Shown here: positions 10,585 to 19,800 of the stretch, in pieces
Position numbering within the stretch: position 1 is the first letter of the stretch
How the letters are laid out: each line of letters starts with the position of its first letter
NCBI RefSeq assembly: GCF_004682045.1
Contig: NZ_QUZT01000048.1
Span: 1 to 54,168, forward strand
DNA: 54,168 bases
Origin: Pseudomonas nabeulensis
Lineage (GTDB): Bacteria > Pseudomonadota > Gammaproteobacteria > Pseudomonadales > Pseudomonadaceae
Direction of reading: 5' to 3'
Program-made: the position numbers and the translations under genes
Notes under the pieces: generated by a model
Database searches by the model: none
What the model was told of the DNA's origin: nothing
What the model saw: the letters and a program-made list of their open reading frames with translations, nothing else

Positions 10585-11665
10585 GTTCGCCTGGCCGTGG
10601 ATCTTCGCCCTGCTGCCGTTGCCCTGGCTGATGCGCCTGCTGCTGCCAGCCGCCGATAGCGGCGAGCCGGCGCTGAAAGTCAGCTACCTCAATGAGCTCG
10701 AGGGCCTGGCGCGCCGCCGTGCCCGCGTCAACCTGCCGGGTTGGCGCCAGCAAGCGCCCTTCGTGGTGCTGTGGCTGCTGCTGTTGACCGCCGCCGCACG
10801 CCCCGAATGGCTGGGCGAACCGTTGCCGATTGCCGCCAGTGGCCGTGATTTGCTGGTGGCCGTGGACGTGTCCGGCTCCATGGACTTCCCCGACATGCAC
10901 TGGCAAGACGAAGACGTCAGCCGCCTGAGCCTGGTGCAGCACCTGCTCGGCGACTTCCTCGAAAGCCGCGAAGGCGACCGCGTCGGCCTGATCCTCTTCG
11001 GCAGCCAGGCCTACTTGCAAGCCCCGCTGACCTTCGACCGCCGCACTGTGCGCACCTGGCTGGACGAGGCGCGCATCGGCATCGCCGGCAAGAATACCGC
11101 CATCGGCGACGCCATCGGCCTGGCCCTCAAGCGCCTGCGTCAGCGTCCGGCGCAAAGCCGCGTGCTTATCCTGGTGACCGATGGCGCCAACAATGCCGGG
11201 CAGATCGACCCACTCACTGCTGCGCGCCTGGCCGCCGAAGAAGGCGTGAAGATCTACCCGATCGGCATCGGCGCCGACCCGGAACAAACCGGCTCCCTGG
11301 GCATACTGGGTGTCAACCCGAGCCTGGACCTGGACGAGCCGGCGCTCAAGGCAATTGCCGAGGCCACCGGCGGGCAATACTTCCGTGCACGCGACGGTGA
11401 AGAGCTGCAAACCATCAAGCAAACCCTCGACAAACTTGAGCCGGTCGAGCAGCAACCCACCCGCGCACGGCCAGCTCAGGCGTTGTACAGCGCGCCACTG
11501 GCCCTGGCGCTGATTTTGAGCATGCTGCTGGTGATCCAGGAACGCTGGCCGAATAACGCGCTGCAACGCACCTTCGACAAATGGACCAGCAAGGGCATCT
11601 TCCTGCAACAGCACCCCGAATGGCGCCAGCGCCTGCAACGCCTGCGTTTGCGGAGGCGTCGATGA
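10577..11665 (+). CDS. BatA-like membrane protein with intact VWA domain
   Basis: A 362-residue protein. Two N-terminal hydrophobic segments (residues about 5-24 and 61-73) are followed by a periplasm- or cytoplasm-facing VWA domain and a C-terminal membrane segment near residue 310 (LYSAPLALALILSMLLVI). The metal-ion-dependent adhesion site is intact: D97, S99 and S101 in DVSGSMD, and a later VTDGANN. It resembles BatA of the Bacteroides aerotolerance operons, to which MoxR/VWA/TPR clusters are compared. It overlaps DUF4381 by eight bases and the next gene by four. Confidence 0.92.
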   Translation: MFEFAWPWIFALLPLPWLMRLLLPAADSGEPALKVSYLNELEGLARRRARVNLPGWRQQAPFVVLWLLLLTAAARPEWLGEPLPIAASGRDLLVAVDVSGSMDFPDMHWQDEDVSRLSLVQHLLGDFLESREGDRVGLILFGSQAYLQAPLTFDRRTVRTWLDEARIGIAGKNTAIGDAIGLALKRLRQRPAQSRVLILVTDGANNAGQIDPLTAARLAAEEGVKIYPIGIGADPEQTGSLGILGVNPSLDLDEPALKAIAEATGGQYFRARDGEELQTIKQTLDKLEPVEQQPTRARPAQALYSAPLALALILSMLLVIQERWPNNALQRTFDKWTSKGIFLQQHPEWRQRLQRLRLRRRR

Positions 11666-13407
11666 TCGACCTGTGGCCGCATTGGTTCCGTCCCTGGTGG
11701 TTGTTGCTGCTGCCCCTGCTGGGCTGGTTGCTGTGGCAGCTGTGGCACCGGCAAAAACGCGCCGGACGCTGGCAGGTGATCCTGCCGCCAGCCTTCCATG
11801 CCGTGTTGCTCAGTGGTGGCAATGGCCGCGAAAGCAAATCGCCGTGGGTGGTGCTGGGGATCGCCTGGCTGCTGGCCGTGCTCGCCCTGTTGGGTCCGAG
11901 CTGGCAACGGGTCGAGCAGTCCAGCCAAAAGCCCTCCGACCCGCTGGTGGTACTGCTGGAGCTGACGCCGGAAATGCTCGCCACCGACAGCCCGCCCAAT
12001 CGCCTGGAGCAAGCGCGGCGCAAGTTGTATGACTTGCTGCAAGCACGCAGTGACGCGCAAACCGCCATCGTCGTGTATGCCGGCAGCGCCCACACCCTGG
12101 TGCCGCTCTCGGATGATTTGGGCACCAGCCGCAACCTGTTGGAAGCGCTGCGCCCGTCGATCATGCCCGAGCCCGGCCATCGCGCCGACCTGGCGGTGGA
12201 GAAAGCCCTGGGCTTGCTCAAGCAAGGCGGCCTCGGTCAAGGCCGCCTGCTGTTGATCGGCTCTTCCCTGTCCAAGCAGGAACGCCAGGGCATTCGCCTG
12301 TTGCTCCAAAGTGCGCAATCACCGGCCTTGTCGATCCTCGGTATCGGCAGCCGTGAAGGCACGCCAGTGACCCAGGAAAGCGGCGAGTTTCTCAAGGACG
12401 AGCAAGGCGCGATCCTGGTGCCGCGCCTCGACAGCCCGACGCTCAAGGCCTTCGCCAGTGAAATGGGCGGTCGCTACCGTGCCGCGCGCCTGGACGACAA
12501 GGACCTGCGCCAGCTCGGTGTGCTGGATCCCCCGCAATCCATGCGCAACGACGGGCAACTGCTGCACCTGGATACCTGGGCCGACCAAGGCTACTGGCTG
12601 CTGCTGCCCTTATTATTGCTTGCCGCATGCGCGGGTCGCCGGGGCTGGCTGTTTTGCTTGCCGTTGTTGCTGCTGGGCGCGCCACAATCCAGCTATGCCT
12701 TTGAATTCCAGGACTTGTGGCTGCGCCCCGATCAACAGGGCCAGTACCTGCTCAAGCAAAAACGCCCCGCCGAAGCCGCCGAGCACTTCCAGGACCCGCA
12801 ATGGCAAGGTGTAGCGCTTTACGAAGCGGGCAACTACGCCGAAGCCATCAAGCGCTTCGCCGAGGGTGATGACGCCTATGCTCACTACAACCGGGGTAAC
12901 GCCCTGGCCAAATCAGGTGAGCTGGAGGCGGCCATTGATGCCTACGAACAGGCCTTGGAGGCCCAGCCAGACTTGCAACCGGCCCTGAAAAACAAGGCCC
13001 TGCTGGAAACCTTGCTACAAGAGCAGGAGCAGGCCCAGTCCGAGCCGGACACACCGGCAAAAAACGAGGATGACGAAACCACCCAACCCGGCCAAACTGC
13101 GCAACCGGGCGCCAGCGGGCAAAGCACCCAGGCAGGTGAGCAATCGTCCCAAGGACAAGGCCAGGCCGACACCGGCACTGCTCAAACAGGTGCGACCTCG
13201 CCAAACGGCAGCAATGACGTACCGGGCAGTGAACTGGGAGACGAGCAAACCACTACCCCGCCCCTGCGCCCCAGCGATGCCAGCCTCGACGGCGAACACC
13301 GCCAGGCCCTGGAACAATGGCTGCGGGAGATCCCGGACAACCCCGGCGAACTGCTGCGCCGCAAATTCTGGTACGAACAGCAACAACATCAGGACAAGAC
13401 TCGATGA
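11662..13407 (+). CDS. BatB/BatC-like fusion: degenerate VWA domain plus TPR region
   Basis: A 581-residue protein starting MIDLWPHWFR at an ATG that overlaps the previous stop (ATGA). Two N-terminal membrane segments (about 12-27 and 62-78) lead into a VWA-like domain (about 95-300). Its metal site is lost: the DxSxS position reads LELTPEM (residues 99-105) and the later TDG position reads IGSSLS. A further hydrophobic segment (about 312-345) precedes tetratricopeptide repeats (about 383-450, YEAGNYAEAIKRF and YNRGNALAKSGELEAAIDAYEQ, here split). A low-complexity Q/S/T/G-rich tract fills about 455-530. It combines the BatB and BatC roles and is probably a scaffold. Confidence 0.9.
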   Translation: MIDLWPHWFRPWWLLLLPLLGWLLWQLWHRQKRAGRWQVILPPAFHAVLLSGGNGRESKSPWVVLGIAWLLAVLALLGPSWQRVEQSSQKPSDPLVVLLELTPEMLATDSPPNRLEQARRKLYDLLQARSDAQTAIVVYAGSAHTLVPLSDDLGTSRNLLEALRPSIMPEPGHRADLAVEKALGLLKQGGLGQGRLLLIGSSLSKQERQGIRLLLQSAQSPALSILGIGSREGTPVTQESGEFLKDEQGAILVPRLDSPTLKAFASEMGGRYRAARLDDKDLRQLGVLDPPQSMRNDGQLLHLDTWADQGYWLLLPLLLLAACAGRRGWLFCLPLLLLGAPQSSYAFEFQDLWLRPDQQGQYLLKQKRPAEAAEHFQDPQWQGVALYEAGNYAEAIKRFAEGDDAYAHYNRGNALAKSGELEAAIDAYEQALEAQPDLQPALKNKALLETLLQEQEQAQSEPDTPAKNEDDETTQPGQTAQPGASGQSTQAGEQSSQGQGQADTGTAQTGATSPNGSNDVPGSELGDEQTTTPPLRPSDASLDGEHRQALEQWLREIPDNPGELLRRKFWYEQQQHQDKTR

Positions 13408-15044
13408 GCCGCCGCACCACTTTACTGCTCTTGCTCGCGTTGTCGGCCGGTCACGCCCAGGCGGCGAACCTGGTCGCCAGCGTTGACCGCAGCCGCCTCA
13501 ATTCCGGGGAAACGGTAGAGCTGACGGTGGAATCCAACGACGTGACACTGTTCGGCAAGCCGGACCTGTCACCGCTGGACGCGCAATTCGAAGTCAGCGG
13601 CACCCGGCAGATCAACCAGCTCACCACTCTGGGCGGCGATAACCACGCGACCACACGCTGGATCATCACCCTGCTGCCCAAGGAAAACGGCACGGTCGTC
13701 ATCCCCCCCCTGCAAGTGGGTGACTACAAGACCCAACCCATCAGCCTGCAAGTGGTCGAGACCACCAGCCAGAACACCAACGCGGAACTGGCACCGGTGT
13801 TTATCGAAGCCAACCTCGACCAGACCGGCGTGTACGTGCAGGCCCAGGCGCTGTTGACCGTGCGGGTGTACCACTCGGTGTCGCTGTATGACGACAGCAG
13901 CCTCACGCCGTTGCAGATTGCCGATGCGCGGGTCGAGCAACTGGGCGAATCGCGCACCTACGAGAAGGTGATCAACAGCATTCGCCACGGCGTGATCGAA
14001 ACTCGCTACGCGATTTACCCGCAGCACAGCGGCACCCTGGAGATCCCCGCGCAAACCTTCAGCGCGACACTGGTGGAACCCCGTCCGGCCCAGGACAACA
14101 CCCTGCAAGGCACCAAGCCCGGCAAATTGATCCACGTGAGTTCGGCGCAACTGCCGTTGACCGTCAAGCCCAAGCCGGCGGTGTATCCCGCCGACGCCGC
14201 GTGGCTGCCGGCGCGCAGCCTGACCCTTACCGAAAGCTGGAACCCGGAGCCTGAGCATGTGCAGGTCGGCGATTCCCTGACCCGCAGCCTCACGGTCAAG
14301 GCCGAAGGCCTCTCCAGCGCGCAACTGCCGGCCTTGCCTAGCGCGGAAATCAACGGCCTGCGCCGCTACCCGGACCAACCCGTACTGGGCAACCAAACCA
14401 ATGACCGCGGCCTCACCGGCAGCCGTGAAGACCGCGAAGCCCTGGTGCCCAACCGCGCCGGTGCGGTGGAACTGCCTGCCGTGGAAGTGGTGTGGTGGAA
14501 CACCCACGAGGACCACCTGGAACGCACCAGCCTCCCGGCCCGCACCCTGCAAGTAGTGACCAACCCGAGCCTGGTGGTGGACACCCCCGCCACGCCGACC
14601 GTCATCACCGCCCCCGACGACAGCCGCCTGTGGCTGTGGCAACTGAGCACCCTACTCCTGGCCTGCACCACATTGCTGGGGTTCGGCCTGTGGTGGCGTG
14701 CACGCTGGCAACCCGCCGTGCTGCGCGCCGCCCAAACCGGCCCGAGCCCGCGTACGTTGCTCGACGACCTCAAGCGCGCCACCCAGGCCAACGACCCCCA
14801 GGCCACCCGCCAGGCCCTCGACGCCTGGGCGCGGCAACAGCCGGAAACCCTCGCGGACATGGCCGCGCGGTATATCCCCTTGTCCGATGCACTGGATGAG
14901 CTGAACGGCGCGCTGTACAGCGAAACCGGCCAATACTGGCTGGGCGAAGACCTGTGGCGGGCGGTCAAATCCATCCCCATGGCCGAACGCGAACTCGACC
15001 CGGCCACCGACACCACCAGCCTGCCGCCGCTGTATCCCAAATAA
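13404..15044 (+). CDS. BatD-family (BatD/oxygen tolerance) membrane protein
   Basis: A 546-residue protein with a clear signal peptide (RRTTLLLLLALSAGHAQA), a large periplasmic beta-rich region that opens VASVDRSRLNSGETVELTV, as BatD proteins do, and a single membrane segment near residue 412 (LWQLSTLLLACTTLLGF) before a cytoplasmic tail. The ATG at 13404 overlaps the previous stop by four bases. It closes the operon; the following REPIN lies 28 bases downstream. BatD is a presumed periplasmic partner of the BatA/BatB VWA proteins; its ligand is unknown. Confidence 0.92.
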   Translation: MSRRTTLLLLLALSAGHAQAANLVASVDRSRLNSGETVELTVESNDVTLFGKPDLSPLDAQFEVSGTRQINQLTTLGGDNHATTRWIITLLPKENGTVVIPPLQVGDYKTQPISLQVVETTSQNTNAELAPVFIEANLDQTGVYVQAQALLTVRVYHSVSLYDDSSLTPLQIADARVEQLGESRTYEKVINSIRHGVIETRYAIYPQHSGTLEIPAQTFSATLVEPRPAQDNTLQGTKPGKLIHVSSAQLPLTVKPKPAVYPADAAWLPARSLTLTESWNPEPEHVQVGDSLTRSLTVKAEGLSSAQLPALPSAEINGLRRYPDQPVLGNQTNDRGLTGSREDREALVPNRAGAVELPAVEVVWWNTHEDHLERTSLPARTLQVVTNPSLVVDTPATPTVITAPDDSRLWLWQLSTLLLACTTLLGFGLWWRARWQPAVLRAAQTGPSPRTLLDDLKRATQANDPQATRQALDAWARQQPETLADMAARYIPLSDALDELNGALYSETGQYWLGEDLWRAVKSIPMAERELDPATDTTSLPPLYPK

Positions 15045-15071
15045 CGCTACTTCCCACACACCACAAAACCC

Positions 15072-15175
15072 TGTGGGAGGGGCGGTGCGACGATTCGACT
15101 TGCCCCCGATGGCGGCGGGTCAGTTATAAATTCACTTGCTGACACACCGCTATCGGGGGCAAGCCCCCTCCCACA
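15072..15175. repeat. REPIN (paired REP, GGGGGCTTGCCCCCGA family) with a modified left arm
   Basis: Two REP arms face each other around the spacer holding GTCAGTTATAAATTCACTTG. The right arm is canonical (ATCGGGGGCAAGCCCCCTCC). The left arm is altered: after TGTGGGAGGGGC it carries GGTGCGACGATTCGA before rejoining CTTGCCCCCGAT. These elements are spread in Pseudomonas by RAYT transposases in trans; no RAYT gene is present here. Confidence 0.85.
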
Positions 15176-15284
15176 TAGGGCGGCTGTACGCGGGCAGACT
15201 TCGGTCTGGCCGAGTGCTCCTACTAATCCGGTATCTCACCCCGCACATAGCTGCCACCTTTTGACGTGTGAGATCGGCAAAAGA

Positions 15285-15401
15285 ATGGCTCCAAACCCAG
15301 CCGGCACCCAGCGTGACAAAGCCCTCACCACCGCCCACCTGATCGACATGGCCAGCACCTTGTCCAGCCGCGCCCTGGACTGCCTGCAACCCCAGGCATA
15401 A
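15285..15401 (+). pseudogene. Possible remnant of a small Pseudomonas protein (38 codons) trapped between two REPINs
   Basis: An open frame reads MAPNPAGTQRDKALTTAHLI then DMASTLSSRALDCLQPQA and a TAA stop. The helical tail is reminiscent of the C-terminus of the small DUF6124/DUF3077-type proteins common in pseudomonads, but the expected N-terminal body is missing and no ribosome-binding site is convincing. I read it as a decayed fragment. It could also be chance coding. The rest of the 15045-15613 interval is REPIN sequence and short unassigned spacer. Confidence 0.25.
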
Positions 15402-15428
15402 CGCACGCTCACAAGCACTATAAAACCC

Positions 15429-15532
15429 TGTGGGAGGGGGCTTGCCCCCGATGGCGGTGGGTCAGTTATAGATGTACTCGCTGACACACTGCTATCGGGG
15501 GCAAGTCGAATCGTCGCACCGCCCCTCCCACA
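15429..15532. repeat. REPIN with the same modified arm, in inverse orientation
   Basis: The left arm is canonical (TGTGGGAGGGGGCTTGCCCC) and the right arm carries TCGAATCGTCGCACC, the exact reverse complement of the insertion in the left arm of the element at 15072. The two elements therefore form one large inverted repeat around 15176-15428. Confidence 0.85.
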
Positions 15533-15613
15533 TTTTGATCTGCGTCGCCTGGGGCTATGTGTGTCCATTCCGGGTAAACTCCCCTCCTTTTCATCTTCTC
15601 CACGGAGTTCGCC

Positions 15614-16855
15614 TTGCGTCTGTTTCACACCTCCGACTGGCACCTCGGCCAAAACCTGCATGGCCAGGAACGCGATTACGAACACGCCGGTTTCCTCCAC
15701 TGGCTGCTGGGCCAATTAAAGGAACACGCCCCGGATGTGTTGCTGATCGCCGGCGATATCTTCGACACGGTCAACCCGCCGCTCAAGGCCCAGGAGCGGC
15801 TGTATGACTTCATCATCAGCGCCCACGAACAAAACCCCAAGCTGACCATTGTGATGATCGCCGGCAACCACGATTCCGGTTCACGCATTGAGCTGCCCGC
15901 ACCGTTGATGCGCCGTTTGCACACCCATGCCCTGGGCCGCGTGCTGTGGCTGGACGACGGCCAGTTGGATGCCGAACGCCTGCTGATCCCGCTGCCGGAT
16001 GCCAAAGGCAAGATCGCCGGTTGGTGCCTGGCGCTGCCGTTTTTACGCCCGGCGGAAGTCACCGGTGCCCAGTTGGGCGACGATTACCTGCGGGGTATCG
16101 GCCAGGTGCATGAGCAACTGATCGCAGCCGCTAACGCCAAACGTAAACGCGGCCAGGCGCTGATTGCCATCAGCCATGCGCATATGGCCGGCGGCTCGGT
16201 GTCGGAAGACTCCGAGCGCAGCCTGATCATCGGCAATGCCGAGGCGCTGCCCGCCAGCCTGTTCGACCGAAGTGTCGCCTATGTCGCCCTCGGCCATTTG
16301 CACAAACCGCAAAAGGTCAATGGCGAAGAGCGCATTCGCTACAGCGGCTCGCCCATTCCGCTGTCGTTTTCCGAGATCGGCTACAAGCACCAGGTGCTCG
16401 ACGTGCTGTTCCAGGGCGAACGGCTGGTCGGTATCGAGCCGCTGCTGATTCCGCGCTCGGTCGACCTGCAACGCCTGGAGGCCGCGCCCCTGGCCGATAT
16501 CCTCGCCGCGCTGGCCGAACTGCCGGACGTCGACCTGCTCGCCGAAACCCAGCGCCACCCCTGGCTGGAAGTGCGCGTGCGTCTCGACGAACCGCAACCC
16601 GACCTGCGCCAGCAGATCGAAGCCGCCCTGCAAGGCAAGGCCGTGCGCCTGGTGCGCATCGCGGCCGAATACGCAGGCACCGGCAGCCGTGAAGACGACA
16701 ATGACGAGCGCCTCATCGAACTCGACCAGCTCACCCCCCAAGAACTGTTCAGCCGCGCCTGGCAGGACAGCTACGGCAGCGAAGTGGATGAACAGACCTT
16801 GAAGGACTTCGCCGTGCTGCTCCAGGAAGTGCAACAGGAGGACGAACAGCCATGA
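15614..16855 (+). CDS. sbcD: SbcD, nuclease subunit of the SbcCD complex
   Basis: A 413-residue Mre11-type phosphoesterase that with SbcC cleaves hairpins and protein-blocked DNA ends. Metallophosphoesterase motifs are in order: DWHLGQ (8-13), GDIFD, GNHDS, SHAHM and GHLHKPQ. The start codon is TTG, read as Met in MRLFHTSDWHLG; GGAG lies eight bases upstream and the family's conserved N-terminus begins exactly here. The stop overlaps the sbcC ATG by four bases, as is usual for the pair. Slightly longer at the C-terminus than the E. coli protein. Confidence 0.96.
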   Translation: MRLFHTSDWHLGQNLHGQERDYEHAGFLHWLLGQLKEHAPDVLLIAGDIFDTVNPPLKAQERLYDFIISAHEQNPKLTIVMIAGNHDSGSRIELPAPLMRRLHTHALGRVLWLDDGQLDAERLLIPLPDAKGKIAGWCLALPFLRPAEVTGAQLGDDYLRGIGQVHEQLIAAANAKRKRGQALIAISHAHMAGGSVSEDSERSLIIGNAEALPASLFDRSVAYVALGHLHKPQKVNGEERIRYSGSPIPLSFSEIGYKHQVLDVLFQGERLVGIEPLLIPRSVDLQRLEAAPLADILAALAELPDVDLLAETQRHPWLEVRVRLDEPQPDLRQQIEAALQGKAVRLVRIAAEYAGTGSREDDNDERLIELDQLTPQELFSRAWQDSYGSEVDEQTLKDFAVLLQEVQQEDEQP

Positions 16856-19800
16856 AGATCCTCGCCATCCGCCTGAAAAACCTCGCCTCCCTGGCCGGCC
16901 CGTTCGAAATCGACTTTACTGCCGAGCCTTTGGCCAGCGCCGGTCTGTTCGCGATCACCGGCCCTACCGGCGCCGGTAAAAGTACCCTGCTGGACGCCTT
17001 GTGCCTGGCGCTGTTCGGGGCCGTGCCGCGCCTGGGCGATACCGGCCAAGCGAAAATGCCTGACGCCGACAGCGATATTTCCATCGGTGACCCGCGTACC
17101 TTGCTGCGCCGTGGCACCGGCGGCGGTTATGCCGAAGTGGACTTTGTCGGCGTCAGCGGCCGTCGCTACCGCGCACGCTGGGAAGCCAACCGCGCCCGCG
17201 ACAAGGCCAGCGGCAAGTTGCAGAACAGTCGGCAAAGCCTGATCGACCTCGACAGCGATCAACTGCTGGCCAGCCAGAAAACCGAATACAAGACCCAGCT
17301 GGAACTGGCCCTCGGCTTGAACTTCGAACAGTTCACCCGTGCGGTGCTGCTGGCCCAGAGCGAGTTCAGCGCCTTCCTCAAGGCCAACGACAACGAACGC
17401 AGCGAGCTGCTGGAAAAGCTCACCGACACCGCGCTGTACACCCAGCTCGGCCGCCGTGCGTTCGACAAGGCCAAGGACGCCAAGGACGCGCACAAACAGC
17501 TGCAAGACCAGGCCACCGGCGTCGTCCCCCTGGCCCCGGAGGCACGCGTTGAACTGGACCAACAATTCAACGAAGCCCAGCAACAGCTCAAGACACAACA
17601 AGCCCAACTCAAGCAATTGGAGTTGCAGCACACCTGGCTAAAGGAACTGCGCGAATGGCAAGAGCGCCAGCTCAGCGCCACCGAACAACTCCAGCGTGCC
17701 CAAGCCGACTGGGACAGCCAGGGCCCGCAACGCCAGGACGTGAGCCGCCTGGAACAGTTGGCGCCGCAACGTCACCACTTCGCCCGCCAGGCAGAACTGA
17801 TCAGTCTTCTGTCGCCCTTGGCCGAGCAGATTCAACAGCACATTGAGCAACAAGCTGCGCTGAACACTCGCCAGGAACAGGCCCAGCAACAGCAAGCCAG
17901 TGCACACACCGCCCTGGCCGAAGCGCTGAAACAGCAAAGTGAGGCCGCGCCTTTGCTGCGCCAGGCGTTCGACGAGCAAAGCACCCTCGCCCACTTGACC
18001 AAGGATCTGGCCAAGCGCACCGAGGACCAAACACAACACGCCAACGCGTGCACCGAAGGCCAGGCCCTGCTCAATGGCTTGCTGGAAAAACAAACCCAGG
18101 TCGCCGAACGCTTGCAACGCTTGGCCACCAGCCTTGAACGCAGCGCCGCCCTCGCCCCGTTGAGTGATGCCTGGACTGTTTACCGCGAGCGCCTGCAACA
18201 GCTGATGCTGATCGGCAATCGCCTGAACAAAGGCCAGGCCGAACTGCCGCAGTTGGAGGAACGCTCCACCGCTGCCGCCGAACGTTTCACCCAGCAACGC
18301 GACGCCCTGGATTTGCTGTACCAGGAAGCCGGCGCCGAACCCCATGCCGTCGCCGAGCAGATCCAGTTGCTGGCGAGTCTGCTGCAAGACAATCGCAAGC
18401 AGCAACGCGCCTTCGAAGACCTGACGCGCCTGTGGGACAACCAGCGCCAACTCGATCAACACGCCGCCGCCCTCACGCAAAAGCTGGCCGATGCCCAGCG
18501 GCAACGGGACACACTCAACCAGACCGGTCTGCAAACCAAGGCCGAACTGGCCGTCGCCGAACAAACCCTGACGGTGACCAAGCAACTGCTGGAACGCCAG
18601 CGTTTGGCCCGCAGCGCGAGCGTCGAAGAGTTGCGTGAACAGTTACAGGACGATCAACCATGTCCGGTGTGCGGCAGCCATGAACACCCGTATCACCAGC
18701 CCGAGGCCTTGCTGCAAAGCCTTGGTCGCCATGACGACACCGAAGAGGCGACGGTGCAGAAAGCCGTCGACACCCTCAAGGAAAAACTCACCGAGCTGCG
18801 GGGTGAAGTCGGCGGACTGATTGCCCAGCAAAAGGAGTTCCTGCAACAGCAGGAACAACTGGCCGCGCAACAGCAGGCGCTGGCCCCGAGCCTCGATGCA
18901 CATCCGCTGTCCGCCTCCTTGTTCAATCAGGAAGCGGCCAAGCGCAGCGACTGGCTGGCCCAGCAGCTCGGCCAACTGACCCAGAGCATCACCCAGGACG
19001 AACAACGCCAGGGCGCCCTGCTCAACCTGCAACAAAACGCCGGGCGCTTGCAGCAACAACTGCAAGCCGCCCAGGACGCCAGCCAGCAGGCGCGGCAATT
19101 GCTGGTGGACCAGCAACGCGAACTGTCCAACGACCGCGAGCGCCTGGACGAAGAACTCAATGCCTTCGCCAGCCTGTTGCCCGCCGAGACCCTCGACGGC
19201 TTGCGCCACGAAGCGGCGGCGACCTTCCTGCTATTGGACCAACAGGTCAGCCAGCGTCTTGAGCAACTGGGGTATCAACGTGACGAACTGGCCGAGCAAC
19301 AGGAGCGCCAGCAAGCCATCGAGAAACAGCAGACCCACCAGCAGCATCGCCAGCAGCAACTGGACGCGTTGCGTGTGCAAGTCAGCGAACTGGCGACCCA
19401 GCAACAGGCCGCCCAGGACAAACTCAGCGCCTTGCTCGGCGAACACACCAGCGCCGAACAGTGGCAGCAACACCTCGATCAGGCGGTGACTCAATCCCGC
19501 CAAAGCGAGGTCGATGCCAGCCAGCAGTTGCAGGACACGCGCAATGCGCTGATCCAGCTGGCAGCTGACCTCAAGGCCCGGCAGGAGCGCCAGCACGCGC
19601 TGCACACCGAGCAACTGAGCCTCGACACACGCATCCGTGAGTGGCGCGCCCTGCATCCCGAATTGGACGATGACGGCCTCACCCGCCTGCTGGCCTTCGA
19701 TGACACGCAGATCAGCGCGCTGCGCCAGCAACTGCAACACAGCGAGAAGGCCGTCGAACAAGCCAAGGTCCTGCTGCAAGAACGTGAGCAACGCCTGGCC

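Noticed and set aside
15150..15389. Minus-strand frame ending MWEGACPR
   Set aside because: Its tail is translated REPIN sequence, a frequent source of false small genes in Pseudomonas.
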